NCBI RefSeq assembly: GCF_030812335.1
Contig: NZ_JAUSSN010000010.1
Coordinates: 62,001 to 126,000 of the forward strand
Reading direction: 5' to 3'
DNA: 64,000 bases
Origin: Pseudarthrobacter oxydans
Lineage (GTDB): Bacteria > Actinomycetota > Actinomycetes > Actinomycetales > Micrococcaceae
Both the position numbers and the translations under genes were made by a program. How positions within the stretch are numbered: position 1 is the first letter of the stretch; each line of letters opens with the position of its first letter. This document shows positions 8,896 to 17,413 of this stretch, piece by piece. The notes below the pieces were generated by a model. That model worked only from the letters and a program-made list of their open reading frames with translations. It ran no database searches and was not told the origin of the DNA.

Positions 8896-10899
8896 ATGAG
8901 CGTTCACAACCGGTCCCGGTACGGCCGGTACACGGGAGGACCGGATCCGCTCGCCCCGCCGGTGGACCTGGCGGAGGCGCTGGACGCCATCGCCGAGGAC
9001 GTCATGGCCGGCTACTCCCCCCGGCACGCCCTGCAGGAGTACCTGCGCCGCGGCGGCCGCAGCCGGGAAGGGCTCGACGACCTCGCCGGCCGCGTCCAGC
9101 AGCGGCGCAGCGAACTGCTGGGCCGCCACCGGCTGGACGGCACCCTCAACGAGGTGCAGAAGCTGCTCGACACCGCGGTGCTGGAGGAACGCAAGCAGCT
9201 GGCCCGCGACGCGATGATGGACAACACCGACCGCGCCTTCCGGGAGATGCAGCTGCAGAACCTGCCCAAATCCACGGCCGCGGCGGTCAACGAACTCGCC
9301 TCCTACGACTGGCAGTCCAGCACCGCGAGGGAAGCCTACGAGCGGATCAAGGACCTGCTGGGCCGCGAACTCCTGGACCAGCGGTTCGCCGGCATGAAGC
9401 AGGCGCTCGAGAGCGCCACGGACGAGGACCGCGCGGCCGTCAGCGAGATGCTGCAGGACCTCAACGAGCTCCTCGGCAAGCACCGGCGCGGCGAGGACAC
9501 CGACGCGGACTTCCGGGAGTTCATGGCCCGGCACGGCGACTTCTTCCCGGAGAACCCGCAGTCCGTCGAGGAGCTGATCGACGCGCTGGCCCAGCGCGCC
9601 GCCGCCGCCCAGCGGCTCCTGCGCTCCATGTCCGCCGAGCAGCGCGAGGAGCTGATGCAGCTCTCCGCCCAGGCGTTCGGCTCGCCCGAGCTCATGGCCC
9701 AGCTCGGCCAGCTCGACGACAGCCTGCGCGCACTGCGCCCCGGCGAGGACTGGACCGGCTCCGAACGCTTCGAGGGGGAGGACGGGCTCGGGCTCGGCGA
9801 CGGTACCGGCGTGCTGCAGGACCTCGCCGAACTGGACGAGCTCGCCGAACAGCTCTCCCAGTCCTACAACGGCTCACGCCTCGACGACCTGGACCTGGAC
9901 GCCCTCGCCCGCCAGCTCGGGCAGGACGCCGCCGTGACCGCCCGCACCCTCGCGGAGATCGAGCGGGCCATGCACGACGGCGGCTTCCTCCGGTGGGGGG
10001 CCGACGGCGATCTCCGGCTCTCACCGCAGGCCATGCGCAGGCTGGGCAGGTCGCTGCTGCGGGACACCGCGAAGCAGCTCTCCGGCCGGCAGGGGCGCCG
10101 GGACACCCGGGTGGCCGGGGCGGCGGGGGAGCAGACCGGCTCCAGTCGCCAGTGGGAGTTCGGCGACGCCGAACCGTGGGACGTCACCCGGACCATCACC
10201 AACGCGATCCGTCGCACCATCGCCGACGGCGGCGATCCGCGCCGCGGCTTACGGCTGGCTGTGGGGGACATCGAGGTGACGGAGACGGAGGCGCGCACGC
10301 AGGCCGCCGTCGTCCTGCTGGTCGATGTGTCCTTCTCGATGGCCGCCGAGGGGCGCTGGGTGCCGATGAAACGCACCGCGCTCGCCCTGCACCACCTCGT
10401 TTCCACGAAGTTCCGCGGCGACCGGCTGCAGCTGATCACGTTCGGCCGCTACGCGCAGTCCATGGACATCGGCGAGCTCACGGCCCTGCCGGCCCTGCGG
10501 GAGCAGGGCACCAACCTGCACCACGGGCTGCTGCTGGCCGGCCGGTTCTTCCGCCAGCACCCGTCGATGCAGCCCGTCCTGCTGGTGGTGACCGACGGCG
10601 AACCCACCGCACACCTGCTGGCCGACGGCGAGTCATGGTTCGGATATCCGCCGGCCGCGGAGACCATCCGCGTGACGGTCGCCGAGCTGGACCGGCTCGG
10701 GCGTGCCGGCACGCAGGCGACGTTTTTCCGGCTGGGCGATGACCCGGGCCTGGAACGGTTCGTCCAGAAGATGGCCCGCCGGATCGGCGGCCGCGTCGTC
10801 GCGCCCGAGGCCGGGGACCTGGGTGCAGCCGTGGTCGGGGAATACCTCCGCGCCCACTTCCGCGGACGCCCCTACGACGACGCCGACTGGGCCCAGTAG
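8896..10899 (+). CDS. VWA domain protein, partner of the AAA+ ATPase
   Basis: A 667-residue cytosolic protein. The N-terminal two thirds are charged and helical with coiled-coil character (many EL, LAR and EEL repeats). The C-terminal third, from about residue 470, is a von Willebrand A domain with an intact metal site: DVSFS (DxSxS), Thr in REQGTNLHHG and Asp in VVTDGEPT. Such proteins hand a metal-dependent ligand to an AAA+ partner. The ATPase gene ends 23 bp upstream, and AGGAGGGCCC supplies the ribosome site, so the two form an operon. It corresponds in architecture to mycobacterial Rv0959-type proteins. The biological target is unknown. Confidence 0.88.
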   Translation: MSVHNRSRYGRYTGGPDPLAPPVDLAEALDAIAEDVMAGYSPRHALQEYLRRGGRSREGLDDLAGRVQQRRSELLGRHRLDGTLNEVQKLLDTAVLEERKQLARDAMMDNTDRAFREMQLQNLPKSTAAAVNELASYDWQSSTAREAYERIKDLLGRELLDQRFAGMKQALESATDEDRAAVSEMLQDLNELLGKHRRGEDTDADFREFMARHGDFFPENPQSVEELIDALAQRAAAAQRLLRSMSAEQREELMQLSAQAFGSPELMAQLGQLDDSLRALRPGEDWTGSERFEGEDGLGLGDGTGVLQDLAELDELAEQLSQSYNGSRLDDLDLDALARQLGQDAAVTARTLAEIERAMHDGGFLRWGADGDLRLSPQAMRRLGRSLLRDTAKQLSGRQGRRDTRVAGAAGEQTGSSRQWEFGDAEPWDVTRTITNAIRRTIADGGDPRRGLRLAVGDIEVTETEARTQAAVVLLVDVSFSMAAEGRWVPMKRTALALHHLVSTKFRGDRLQLITFGRYAQSMDIGELTALPALREQGTNLHHGLLLAGRFFRQHPSMQPVLLVVTDGEPTAHLLADGESWFGYPPAAETIRVTVAELDRLGRAGTQATFFRLGDDPGLERFVQKMARRIGGRVVAPEAGDLGAAVVGEYLRAHFRGRPYDDADWAQ

Positions 10900-10953
10900 A
10901 GTTGCTGTTCGAGGGCCGGATTGTATTCCGGGAGACGGAAGGCGGAGCCCTGA

Positions 10954-11838
10954 ATGGCGGGAATGCCACCAGCCACGATGGAAGTCAGTGATGCCGTCGT
11001 CCAGTGCCTCGTCCGGCAGCAGCGGCCCGATCTCGGCGACCGTCCTCTGGTCCGGGTCGCGAATGGCTGGGACAACGCGACCTTCCGGCTCGGCGACGAC
11101 CTGGCCGTCCGGCTGCCGCGCAGGGCGGAGGCCGTGCCGCTGATCCTTCATGAGCAGCGCTATCTTCCTGACATAGCCCGCCGTTCCCCGGTGGCGGTTC
11201 CTGTCCCCGTCCATGCCGGCCAACCGACGTCGGACTTTCCCTACCCGTGGAGCATCGTGCAGTGGGTCCCCGGAGCCGGTGCGGACGACGTCGGCCCCGC
11301 CGGCCGTGGGCCGGCCGCTAAAGGTCTGGCCGATTTCCTCCTCTCCCTGCACGTGCCCGCCGAAACCAGTGTCCCGGTGAATCCTTTCCGCGGCGTGCCG
11401 CTGCTGGATCGTGACTCTGCGGTCGTGGAACGGCTCGGGGACCGCGAACGCTACCCGCACGCAGCAGCGCTGAGAGCGGTGTGGGAGCAGACCTGTACCG
11501 CTAAAGCCTGGGACCGTCCCCCGATGATGCTCCACGGGGACCTTCACCCGGGCAACGTCCTGCTGACGGACGACGGCTCGCTGGCTGGCGTCATCGATTT
11601 CGGCGACGTCGGGGCAGGGGACCCGGCTGTCGATCTTGCGGTGGGATGGCTGATGTTCGACGCCGGCGCCCGCCACCGCTTTATGGACGCCTTTGGCCCT
11701 GCAATGGATGGCGACACCTGGATGAGGGCCCGGGGCTGGGCTCTCATCCTCTCCACCGCCCTGCTGAGCAACTCCGACGACAACCCGCGGATGTTCTCCG
11801 TGGGAGCGTTCGGGATCAGGCAGATCCTGGAAGACTGA
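10954..11838 (+). CDS. Aminoglycoside phosphotransferase-family kinase
   Basis: A 294-residue small-molecule kinase of the APH/choline-kinase fold. Key parts are RVANGWDNATFRLGDD (nucleotide loop), LAVRLPRR with the ATP-binding Arg/Lys position, the catalytic loop MMLHGDLHPGNVLL and the metal-binding GVIDFGDVGAGDP. The family includes resistance enzymes and metabolic kinases, and the sequence alone does not separate them. Nothing beside it suggests antibiotic resistance. It stands alone, 54 bp after the VWA gene. The start used (ATG 10954) lacks a strong ribosome site; the ATG at 10978 is an alternative. Confidence 0.82.
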   Translation: MAGMPPATMEVSDAVVQCLVRQQRPDLGDRPLVRVANGWDNATFRLGDDLAVRLPRRAEAVPLILHEQRYLPDIARRSPVAVPVPVHAGQPTSDFPYPWSIVQWVPGAGADDVGPAGRGPAAKGLADFLLSLHVPAETSVPVNPFRGVPLLDRDSAVVERLGDRERYPHAAALRAVWEQTCTAKAWDRPPMMLHGDLHPGNVLLTDDGSLAGVIDFGDVGAGDPAVDLAVGWLMFDAGARHRFMDAFGPAMDGDTWMRARGWALILSTALLSNSDDNPRMFSVGAFGIRQILED

Positions 11839-11965
11839 CGCAGGGAAACACTGGCAGGGCCACACTCAGCCCACCACGCCAATGATCCTTCCCAGTTCAC
11901 CCGCCAGCAACCAACACGCCCTCCAGCGTTCTCCCGCGACCAGCAGTCTTTTCACGCACCCTTTT

Positions 11966-11991
11966 GCCCGGCACGTCCCCATGTGCCGGGC
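11966..11991. other. Stem-loop upstream of the secreted phosphodiesterase gene
   Basis: GCCCGGCAC at 11966-11974 pairs perfectly with GTGCCGGGC at 11983-11991 around an 8-base loop. It lies 19 bases before the AAGGAG ribosome site at 12010. There is no T-run after it. It may end the kinase transcript or act in the leader of the next gene. Confidence 0.5.
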
Positions 11992-12021
11992 GGAGAATCC
12001 CCGGTATCTAAGGAGTACTCC

Positions 12022-12879
12022 TTGTTCGTGAAAAGCACCCTTGCCGCCGTCGCCGTCCTTGCCTCCCTGGCCGGGACAGTAGCAGTCCCTGCCCAGGCAG
12101 AGGCGGCCAAGCCGGCTCCCGTCGTCGTCGGCCAGCCACTCGCCCAGGCGCATGCGCACAACGACTATGAGCATGACCGTCCCCTCAATGATGCGCTGGA
12201 GCATGGCTTCACCAGCGTGGAAGCGGACGTGTGGCTGGTGGACGGCGAGCTGCTGGTTGGCCACGACCTGGAGGATGTCCAGCCCGGCGTTACGCTCGAG
12301 AGCCTCTACCTCGATCCGCTCCAGGACCTGGTCCGCGGCCAGGGCCACAGCGTCTACCCGAACTGGGATGGTAGCCTGCAGCTTCTGATCGACATCAAGA
12401 GCGACGGCGAATCCACCTACGCCGCAATCGAGCAGGAACTGGCCGAGCACCGCGACATCATGAGCCGCTACAGCCACGGCGCCACCAAAACCGGCCCGGT
12501 CACCGCGGTCATCAGCGGAAACCGCCCGCTGGCCACGATGCAGGCACAGGAGAAGCGCTTCAGCTTCTACGATGGCCGCTCCGCAGACCTCACCTCCGGA
12601 AAGCCTTCGGGCCTGATGCCGCTGGTCAGCGACAACTGGACCAAGCTCTTCACCTGGCAGGGCGTGGGTCCCATGCCGGAGGCCGAGCGCGCCAAACTGC
12701 GCGACTACGTGGCGGAGGCGCATTCCAACGGCTACCGCGTCCGCTTCTGGGCCACCCCGGACGCGCCCGGCACCGCACGCGAAGCCATCTGGAACGAACT
12801 CTTCGACGCCGGCGTGGACCACATCAACACCGACGACCTCGCCGCACTGCAGCAGTTCCTGACCGCCCGCGGGGCCTAA
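12022..12879 (+). CDS. Secreted PI-PLC/GDPD-like phosphodiesterase (AIM6-like)
   Basis: About 285 residues, beginning with a Sec signal peptide (KSTLAAVAVLASLAGTVAVP, cleavage near AQAEA). The mature part starts with AHAHNDYEHDRPLNDALEHG, then FTSVEADVWLVDGELLVGHD, the TIM-barrel active site of the glycerophosphodiesterase/PI-PLC group with paired His and the Glu-x-Asp metal site, as in the AIM6 subgroup. It should hydrolyse phosphodiesters outside the membrane. The TTG at 12022 is placed 6 bases after AAGGAG; GTG 12028 is the alternative. It is 47 bp upstream of a second secreted phosphoesterase, so the two probably act in sequence on one phosphorus source. Confidence 0.75.
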   Translation: MFVKSTLAAVAVLASLAGTVAVPAQAEAAKPAPVVVGQPLAQAHAHNDYEHDRPLNDALEHGFTSVEADVWLVDGELLVGHDLEDVQPGVTLESLYLDPLQDLVRGQGHSVYPNWDGSLQLLIDIKSDGESTYAAIEQELAEHRDIMSRYSHGATKTGPVTAVISGNRPLATMQAQEKRFSFYDGRSADLTSGKPSGLMPLVSDNWTKLFTWQGVGPMPEAERAKLRDYVAEAHSNGYRVRFWATPDAPGTAREAIWNELFDAGVDHINTDDLAALQQFLTARGA

Positions 12880-12926
12880 GCCGCGCACCTCAAGCCCCCT
12901 ACCCCGCAAAGAAGAGGAACACCGTC

Positions 12927-13967
12927 ATGCCTTCAAAGACCATCAAAACGACGACGGCGGTAGCCGTCCTGGCGCTCGGCCTCCTTGCGTCCCAGCCCGC
13001 CACCGCCGCCGACAACACCGCCGACAGCCAGGCGTTCACGTTCGGCGTGATCGGCGACATCCCTTACGGCGAGGCCGAAATCGCGAAGTTCCCCGCCCGC
13101 ATCCAGGACATCAACGCCGACAGCACGCTGAAGTTCGTCACCCACGTGGGCGACATCAAGAACGGCTCCTCGGTCTGCTCGGACGAGTACTTCGAGAACA
13201 TCCGCACGCAGTTCGACACCTTCGAGCACCCGCTGGTCTTCACCCCGGGCGACAACGAATGGGTGGACTGCCACCGCACGAACAACGGTGCGTACAACCC
13301 ACTGGAACGGCTCGACAAGCTGCGGGACGTCTTCTTCGACGAGCCCGGCAAGACCCTCGGCGCCACCATGCCCGTCAAGACCCAGGCGGACCTCGGTCTG
13401 CCGGAAAACGTCCGCTTCACCCAGAACCGGGTGGCGTTTTCCGTGCTGAATATCCAGGGCAGCAACAACTCGCTGCAGCCGTGGACCGGCCTGGGCGAAA
13501 CCACGGCCACGCCCGAGCAGTTGGACGAAGTTGAGTTCCGCACGGACGCCGTCCTGGCCCAGATCCGCAGCACCTTCGCCGACGCCGAACGCCGCAACGA
13601 CCGTGCCGTTGTCCTGATGACCCAGGCCGACATGTTCGACCCGTCCCTGCTCGCCGCCGCGACCGCCAACCCGGACACCATGTCCGGCTTCCGCGAAATC
13701 GTGCAGGCCATCATCGACGAAACCAACAGCTTCGACGCCCCGGTTTACCTCATCAACGGCGACAGCCACGTCTTCGCCGAGAACCAGCCGCTCGCGGAGG
13801 GCTCACCCTGGCTGGACATCTACGGCCAGCCCGCAGCCGATGACCTGCAGCGCATCACCGTGGACGGATCCGCCAACGCCACCAACTACGTCAGGTTCAC
13901 CGTCGCCGGCAACAGTGCCGACGGCGCGGACGTTCTGGCCTGGGAAAAGGTCCCCTTCAGCCAGTAG
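12927..13967 (+). CDS. Secreted calcineurin-like metallophosphoesterase
   Basis: A 346-residue protein with a Sec signal peptide (TTTAVAVLALGLLASQPATA, cleavage near AA-DN). The metal-binding motifs of the calcineurin superfamily appear in order: FGVIGDIPYG (degenerate first DxH position), HVGDIKNG, FTPGDNEWVDCH, and VYLINGDSHVF near the end. It probably removes phosphate from a small ester outside the cell. AAGAAGAGGAAC precedes the ATG. It lies directly after the GDPD-like gene and forms a pair with it. The substrate is unknown. Confidence 0.78.
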   Translation: MPSKTIKTTTAVAVLALGLLASQPATAADNTADSQAFTFGVIGDIPYGEAEIAKFPARIQDINADSTLKFVTHVGDIKNGSSVCSDEYFENIRTQFDTFEHPLVFTPGDNEWVDCHRTNNGAYNPLERLDKLRDVFFDEPGKTLGATMPVKTQADLGLPENVRFTQNRVAFSVLNIQGSNNSLQPWTGLGETTATPEQLDEVEFRTDAVLAQIRSTFADAERRNDRAVVLMTQADMFDPSLLAAATANPDTMSGFREIVQAIIDETNSFDAPVYLINGDSHVFAENQPLAEGSPWLDIYGQPAADDLQRITVDGSANATNYVRFTVAGNSADGADVLAWEKVPFSQ

Positions 13968-14014
13968 GCACCAGAGGGCAGCGGACGACGTCGGTAGGTC
14001 CCGGCGTCGTCCGC

Positions 14015-14275
14015 TCACGACTCAACGAGCATCAGTATTGTTTCCGGACGGACACCGTCGAATTTCATCGCTTCGGCTGTCTCTGGGGACTCCATGATCC
14101 GCTGGAACATTTCCATGTCGGGGACTTGGACGATCAAACCTACACGGTGGCTTTTTGCCGGGTCGATAAACGTTCGAACCGTGATGCCCAGCGGCCCGAA
14201 TACCTCTTCCCTTTTTGGTGAGCTGAGCCAGTGCTCAACGTCGTCGACTTCGTGGAAGACCATTAATGTTGGCAT
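14015..14275 (-). CDS. Small alpha/beta protein of unknown function
   Basis: An 86-residue protein, MPTLMVFHEVDDVEHWLSSP at the start. It has the size and strand pattern of a dimeric ferredoxin-like barrel: VFHEVDDVEHW, then VRTFIDPAKSHRVGLIVQVPD, then EMFQRIMESPETAEAMKFDGV, and a closing strand. This resembles small cyclase- or ABM-like proteins, but I cannot name the family. It stands alone between the metallophosphatase gene (convergent) and the SDR on the same strand. GGAGG lies about 5 bases before the ATG (minus strand, GCGGAGGCAACG), which supports translation. No function is assigned. Confidence 0.6.
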   Translation of the reverse strand: MPTLMVFHEVDDVEHWLSSPKREEVFGPLGITVRTFIDPAKSHRVGLIVQVPDMEMFQRIMESPETAEAMKFDGVRPETILMLVES

Positions 14276-14468
14276 CGTTGCCTCCGCTTTCTGGGGTGGT
14301 GCCAGGAGCCGGGCTGGTCAAGGGGCCGCGTCCGGACGTCCTGATCACGCTGAACGTACCACGGCCTCGAATGCCGCGGTAGCGGGGAAATCGACACTTC
14401 GGCCCCTCGCAAAGCGGCCAGTCGAGAAGCTGGGAAAGATGGGCCCGGTCGGGCATTAACGCGCCGTC

Positions 14469-15275
14469 CTAGATGTCTGCCAGGGTCAGGGCCGGCGGCG
14501 AACTTCCGTCGATGTCCAGCACGCCGAACTCCTTCGCGACCGCGGCGGCGACGAGCACCTGGCCGGTGCGCGACATCAGGGTCGGATCGTGGACCAGCGC
14601 GTTGATCACGCGGCCGATGAATTCGGGGCTTTCGCTGGTCGAGAGATCGAATGCGCCGCTCTGCGCCGCCGCCAGCACCGCCTCGGTCCGCACCAGGCCG
14701 GGGTAGAGCGAGATCACCGGGACGTCGAACGGTTTCAGCTCGTCCGACATGTCGGACGTCATCTTGTCCGTCGCCGCTTTGGCGATGCCGTAGATCGTGT
14801 TGCCGAGGTGGCGCTGCGCGGCCCAGAAGCTGATGTTGACGATCAAGCCGCGGCGCCGCGGCGTCATCAGGCGCGCCGCGTGCGCCGAACAAACAAAGGC
14901 GGCACGGACGCCGGCGTCCATCATGCCGGTCCAGCGGTGCATCGGCTGGTCCCAAAACGGTGCAGGCCACGTGAACGCGCCGCCTTCGACCATCTTCTCG
15001 TAGCCGCCCCAGGCGCAATTGACGAGGAGATCGAGGCGGCCGCACTCGGACCGGATCACGTCAAACACGCGGGCCGTCTCTTCGTCTTTGAGATGGTCGC
15101 AGCGAAGCCGCCGTATCTCCGGCGGCAGATCCGCCTGGTCGATCGAGCGGCCCGTGCCGTACACCCGGAACCCCGCGGCCAGAAGGGCCAGCGCAATGCC
15201 CCGGCCTACCCCTCGGCTCGCGCCGGTGACGAGCGCAACGTTTCCCGTTGGCGCCTCGTCGCGTTCGCTGGTCAT
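14469..15275 (-). CDS. Short-chain dehydrogenase/reductase (DHRS1-like)
   Basis: A 268-residue classical SDR. ALVTGASRGVGRGIALALLA is the NAD(P) glycine motif, LLVNCAWGGYEKM replaces the usual NNAG, and the catalytic Ser (NISFWAAQ), Tyr and Lys (YGIAKAATDKM) are in order. PGLVRTEAVLAAA follows as in the DHRS1 group, so NADP(H) and a ketone or aldehyde substrate are expected. The substrate is unknown. It is monocistronic on the minus strand, and a run of AGCCGG repeats lies about 45 bp upstream of its start. The divergent K+ channel gene begins 183 bp away. Confidence 0.85.
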   Translation of the reverse strand: MTSERDEAPTGNVALVTGASRGVGRGIALALLAAGFRVYGTGRSIDQADLPPEIRRLRCDHLKDEETARVFDVIRSECGRLDLLVNCAWGGYEKMVEGGAFTWPAPFWDQPMHRWTGMMDAGVRAAFVCSAHAARLMTPRRRGLIVNISFWAAQRHLGNTIYGIAKAATDKMTSDMSDELKPFDVPVISLYPGLVRTEAVLAAAQSGAFDLSTSESPEFIGRVINALVHDPTLMSRTGQVLVAAAVAKEFGVLDIDGSSPPALTLADI

Positions 15276-15320
15276 GCCAAGCTGCCCCGCTTACCTTTTT
15301 TGGTCCGTGACCCCATCGTA

Positions 15321-15351
<31 letters not shown>

Positions 15352-15458
15352 GCCTTGGGCACGGCGCCCGATAACGCTTCGTTCGGGAGCCAACATCCCG
15401 TCGGGGCCTGGGTAAAAAAGGATCGGCTACGCCGCTGCTTGCGTGCCAGAATCCTCAC

Positions 15459-16238
15459 ATGACCAACGAACGCAGTGAACTGAAGAGCGTAGGATACGAG
15501 ATCTTTATCGGTATCCTTTCGATCCTGTCGATCGTCAATCTCGTGCTCTTGTATGTTGTGCGGGAGAAATCCCTCGACACCGTGCTGACGGTGATGAACG
15601 CCCTTTTCAGCGTGATCTTCGTCGTCGACTTTCTCTACCGGATCGTCACCGCGCCATCGGCGGGCGCTTATTTCTTCAGGCACTTCGGCTGGGCCGACCT
15701 GTTGGCCAGCGTGCCTTTGGCGCAATTCAAGATCCTGCGCGCCTTCCGGCTGGTCCGGGTGTACCGCCTGCTCCGCGACGTCGGCACCCGCACGGTCGGC
15801 CGCGCTCTGATCAAAGACCGGGCCGGCAGTTCCCTGTACATACTGCTGCTCATGGGCATTTTCGTGCTGGAATTCGGAAGCCTCATGATCCTCGGTGTCG
15901 AGGAGGGCGCCCCGGGGGCCAACATCACGACGGCCTCGGACGCCCTCTGGTACACGATCGTCACGATCTCAACAGTCGGATACGGGGACCAATATCCGGT
16001 CACCGATGCGGGCCGCATGATCGGGACAGGCATCATCATCGTCGGTGTCGGGATCTTCGGCACGTTCACCGGCTACCTGGCCAACTTCTTCCTGTCCCCC
16101 AGGAAGAAGTCCTCCGCACCGACCGCCGCTGAGGCCGGCTCGAGGACCGCGACGGTCGAAGGGCTCCGCCTGAGCCTCGAAGAGTCCGAAGCGAAGCTGG
16201 CCGAGATCAGAAAGCTGCTGGCCGGGCCAACCCAGTGA
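15459..16238 (+). CDS. Voltage-gated-type potassium channel
   Basis: A 259-residue membrane protein with the six-helix plan of the voltage-gated cation channel family. S1-S3 are hydrophobic (EIFIGILSILSIVNLVLLYV onward). S4 carries regularly spaced arginines, ILRAFRLVRVYRLLRDVGTR. The pore helix and selectivity filter read YTIVTISTVGYGDQYP, which is the K+ signature, followed by S6. The short cytosolic tail (EGLRLSLEESEAKLAEIRKLL) looks like a coiled coil that would help tetramer assembly. There is no RCK or cyclic-nucleotide domain. It is monocistronic and convergent with the amidohydrolase gene. Confidence 0.92.
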   Translation: MTNERSELKSVGYEIFIGILSILSIVNLVLLYVVREKSLDTVLTVMNALFSVIFVVDFLYRIVTAPSAGAYFFRHFGWADLLASVPLAQFKILRAFRLVRVYRLLRDVGTRTVGRALIKDRAGSSLYILLLMGIFVLEFGSLMILGVEEGAPGANITTASDALWYTIVTISTVGYGDQYPVTDAGRMIGTGIIIVGVGIFGTFTGYLANFFLSPRKKSSAPTAAEAGSRTATVEGLRLSLEESEAKLAEIRKLLAGPTQ

Positions 16239-16270
16239 ACGGCGCACGGCTCGGGATCTCGGGTGGGCGC

Positions 16271-17413
16271 TCAGGGGAGTTTGTACACGCGGCGGGCGTT
16301 GTCGCGTGCGACGAGTTGCACGATCCTGAGGGCGTCCGCCTCGGAACAGTCGTCGTCGTCGATCCATCCGCCGACCACCTTGGTGATGGCGTTGCGCCAC
16401 AGCCTCGCCCCGAGGTAGTGGAGTTCGGCCGGGCCGAAGGCGTCGGAGGAGTAAAGAATTTTCGTGAAAGGAGCCAGCTCGAATGAGCGGGCCACCAGGT
16501 CCCGGCTCCGTGACCCGGTGAAGTTCACGGCAAGGCCCACATCGATGTAGACGTCTTCGAAGGCGTGGGCCAGATAGCCGGCCTCGCGCTCGAACGGATA
16601 GCAGTGCAGCAGCATGATGGGTGTGTCTTGGACTTCGGGGGTCCGCAGGAAATCCAGGAGGTACAGCGGATTGGTCTTGTGGAGGTCCAGGTCGCGGTCG
16701 CCGAATCCCACATGGAACTGCAGCGGAAGCTTCATCGACACCGCCGTGTGGATCCCGTGGGCAATGAGCGTCACATCGGTGAGCTTCGGGTTGGTGCCGG
16801 GGGACAGGTTCTCCTGCCAGCGGCGGGCTGCTTCAACGACCGCGGCCGGTGCCGGCCGGCTGAGATTCCGGTCGAACCCTGCGCGGTAGGCGAGGACTGT
16901 TTTGACGCCGACGGCGCCGAGGGTGAGTTCTTGAAGCCGCCGGCCGAACTCGTCGGCGTAATCTGCCGGGTTTGCGATCTCCTGGATCAGCGACTCGGCG
17001 ACCAGTTCCAGCCGGACGATCTCGTGGGTTCGCCCGCCGGAGACCTCGGCCATGCCGGCCGTGCCGAGGTAGTCAGCGGCATCCAGGCCGGTATCGATCA
17101 GCCAGTCGCTCACGCCGGCAGCGCGGGTCATACGCCGGCACACCTCGAGTTCTCCAAGCTCGGAGCGCCGGCTCCAGTAGTCCGCCGGTGAGGCGTGCCG
17201 TGGCAGCTCGAGAATGCCGCTGCACCAGCGCCGGATGGCGAGCCCGATTTGGGTGTTGTAGCTGTCCTCGGGGTTGGCCAGGGGTTCGGTGTTTCCTTCG
17301 TTGAGCGAGTTCTGAAAACGTGCCTCATCGCCGTCGGCGTGAAACGCGCCATGCACGTGGTGATCGACCAGGCTGACGTGTTCGACGAAGTCCGGGAAGG
17401 AACCGTCCGCCAT
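16271..17413 (-). CDS. Amidohydrolase, FluG N-terminal type
   Basis: A 380-residue TIM-barrel metal hydrolase. Metal ligands appear in the expected order: SLVDHHVHG (HxH), the lysine in GVKTVLAYRAGF, LQFHVGFGD, IMLLHCYPFER and ILYSSDAFGP. The sequence matches the amidohydrolase half of fungal FluG and nodulin-6-like proteins. Its ATG overlaps the stop of the glutamine synthetase gene by one base (TAATG), so the two products are made together. In FluG the same two domains are fused, so these may work as one complex, with the hydrolase releasing or consuming the compound that the ligase glutamylates. The substrate is unknown. Confidence 0.85.
   Translation of the reverse strand: MADGSFPDFVEHVSLVDHHVHGAFHADGDEARFQNSLNEGNTEPLANPEDSYNTQIGLAIRRWCSGILELPRHASPADYWSRRSELGELEVCRRMTRAAGVSDWLIDTGLDAADYLGTAGMAEVSGGRTHEIVRLELVAESLIQEIANPADYADEFGRRLQELTLGAVGVKTVLAYRAGFDRNLSRPAPAAVVEAARRWQENLSPGTNPKLTDVTLIAHGIHTAVSMKLPLQFHVGFGDRDLDLHKTNPLYLLDFLRTPEVQDTPIMLLHCYPFEREAGYLAHAFEDVYIDVGLAVNFTGSRSRDLVARSFELAPFTKILYSSDAFGPAELHYLGARLWRNAITKVVGGWIDDDDCSEADALRIVQLVARDNARRVYKLP

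Noticed and set aside
10954..11838. Antibiotic resistance gene
   Set aside because: The APH fold is shared by many metabolic kinases and no resistance context or mobile element is present.
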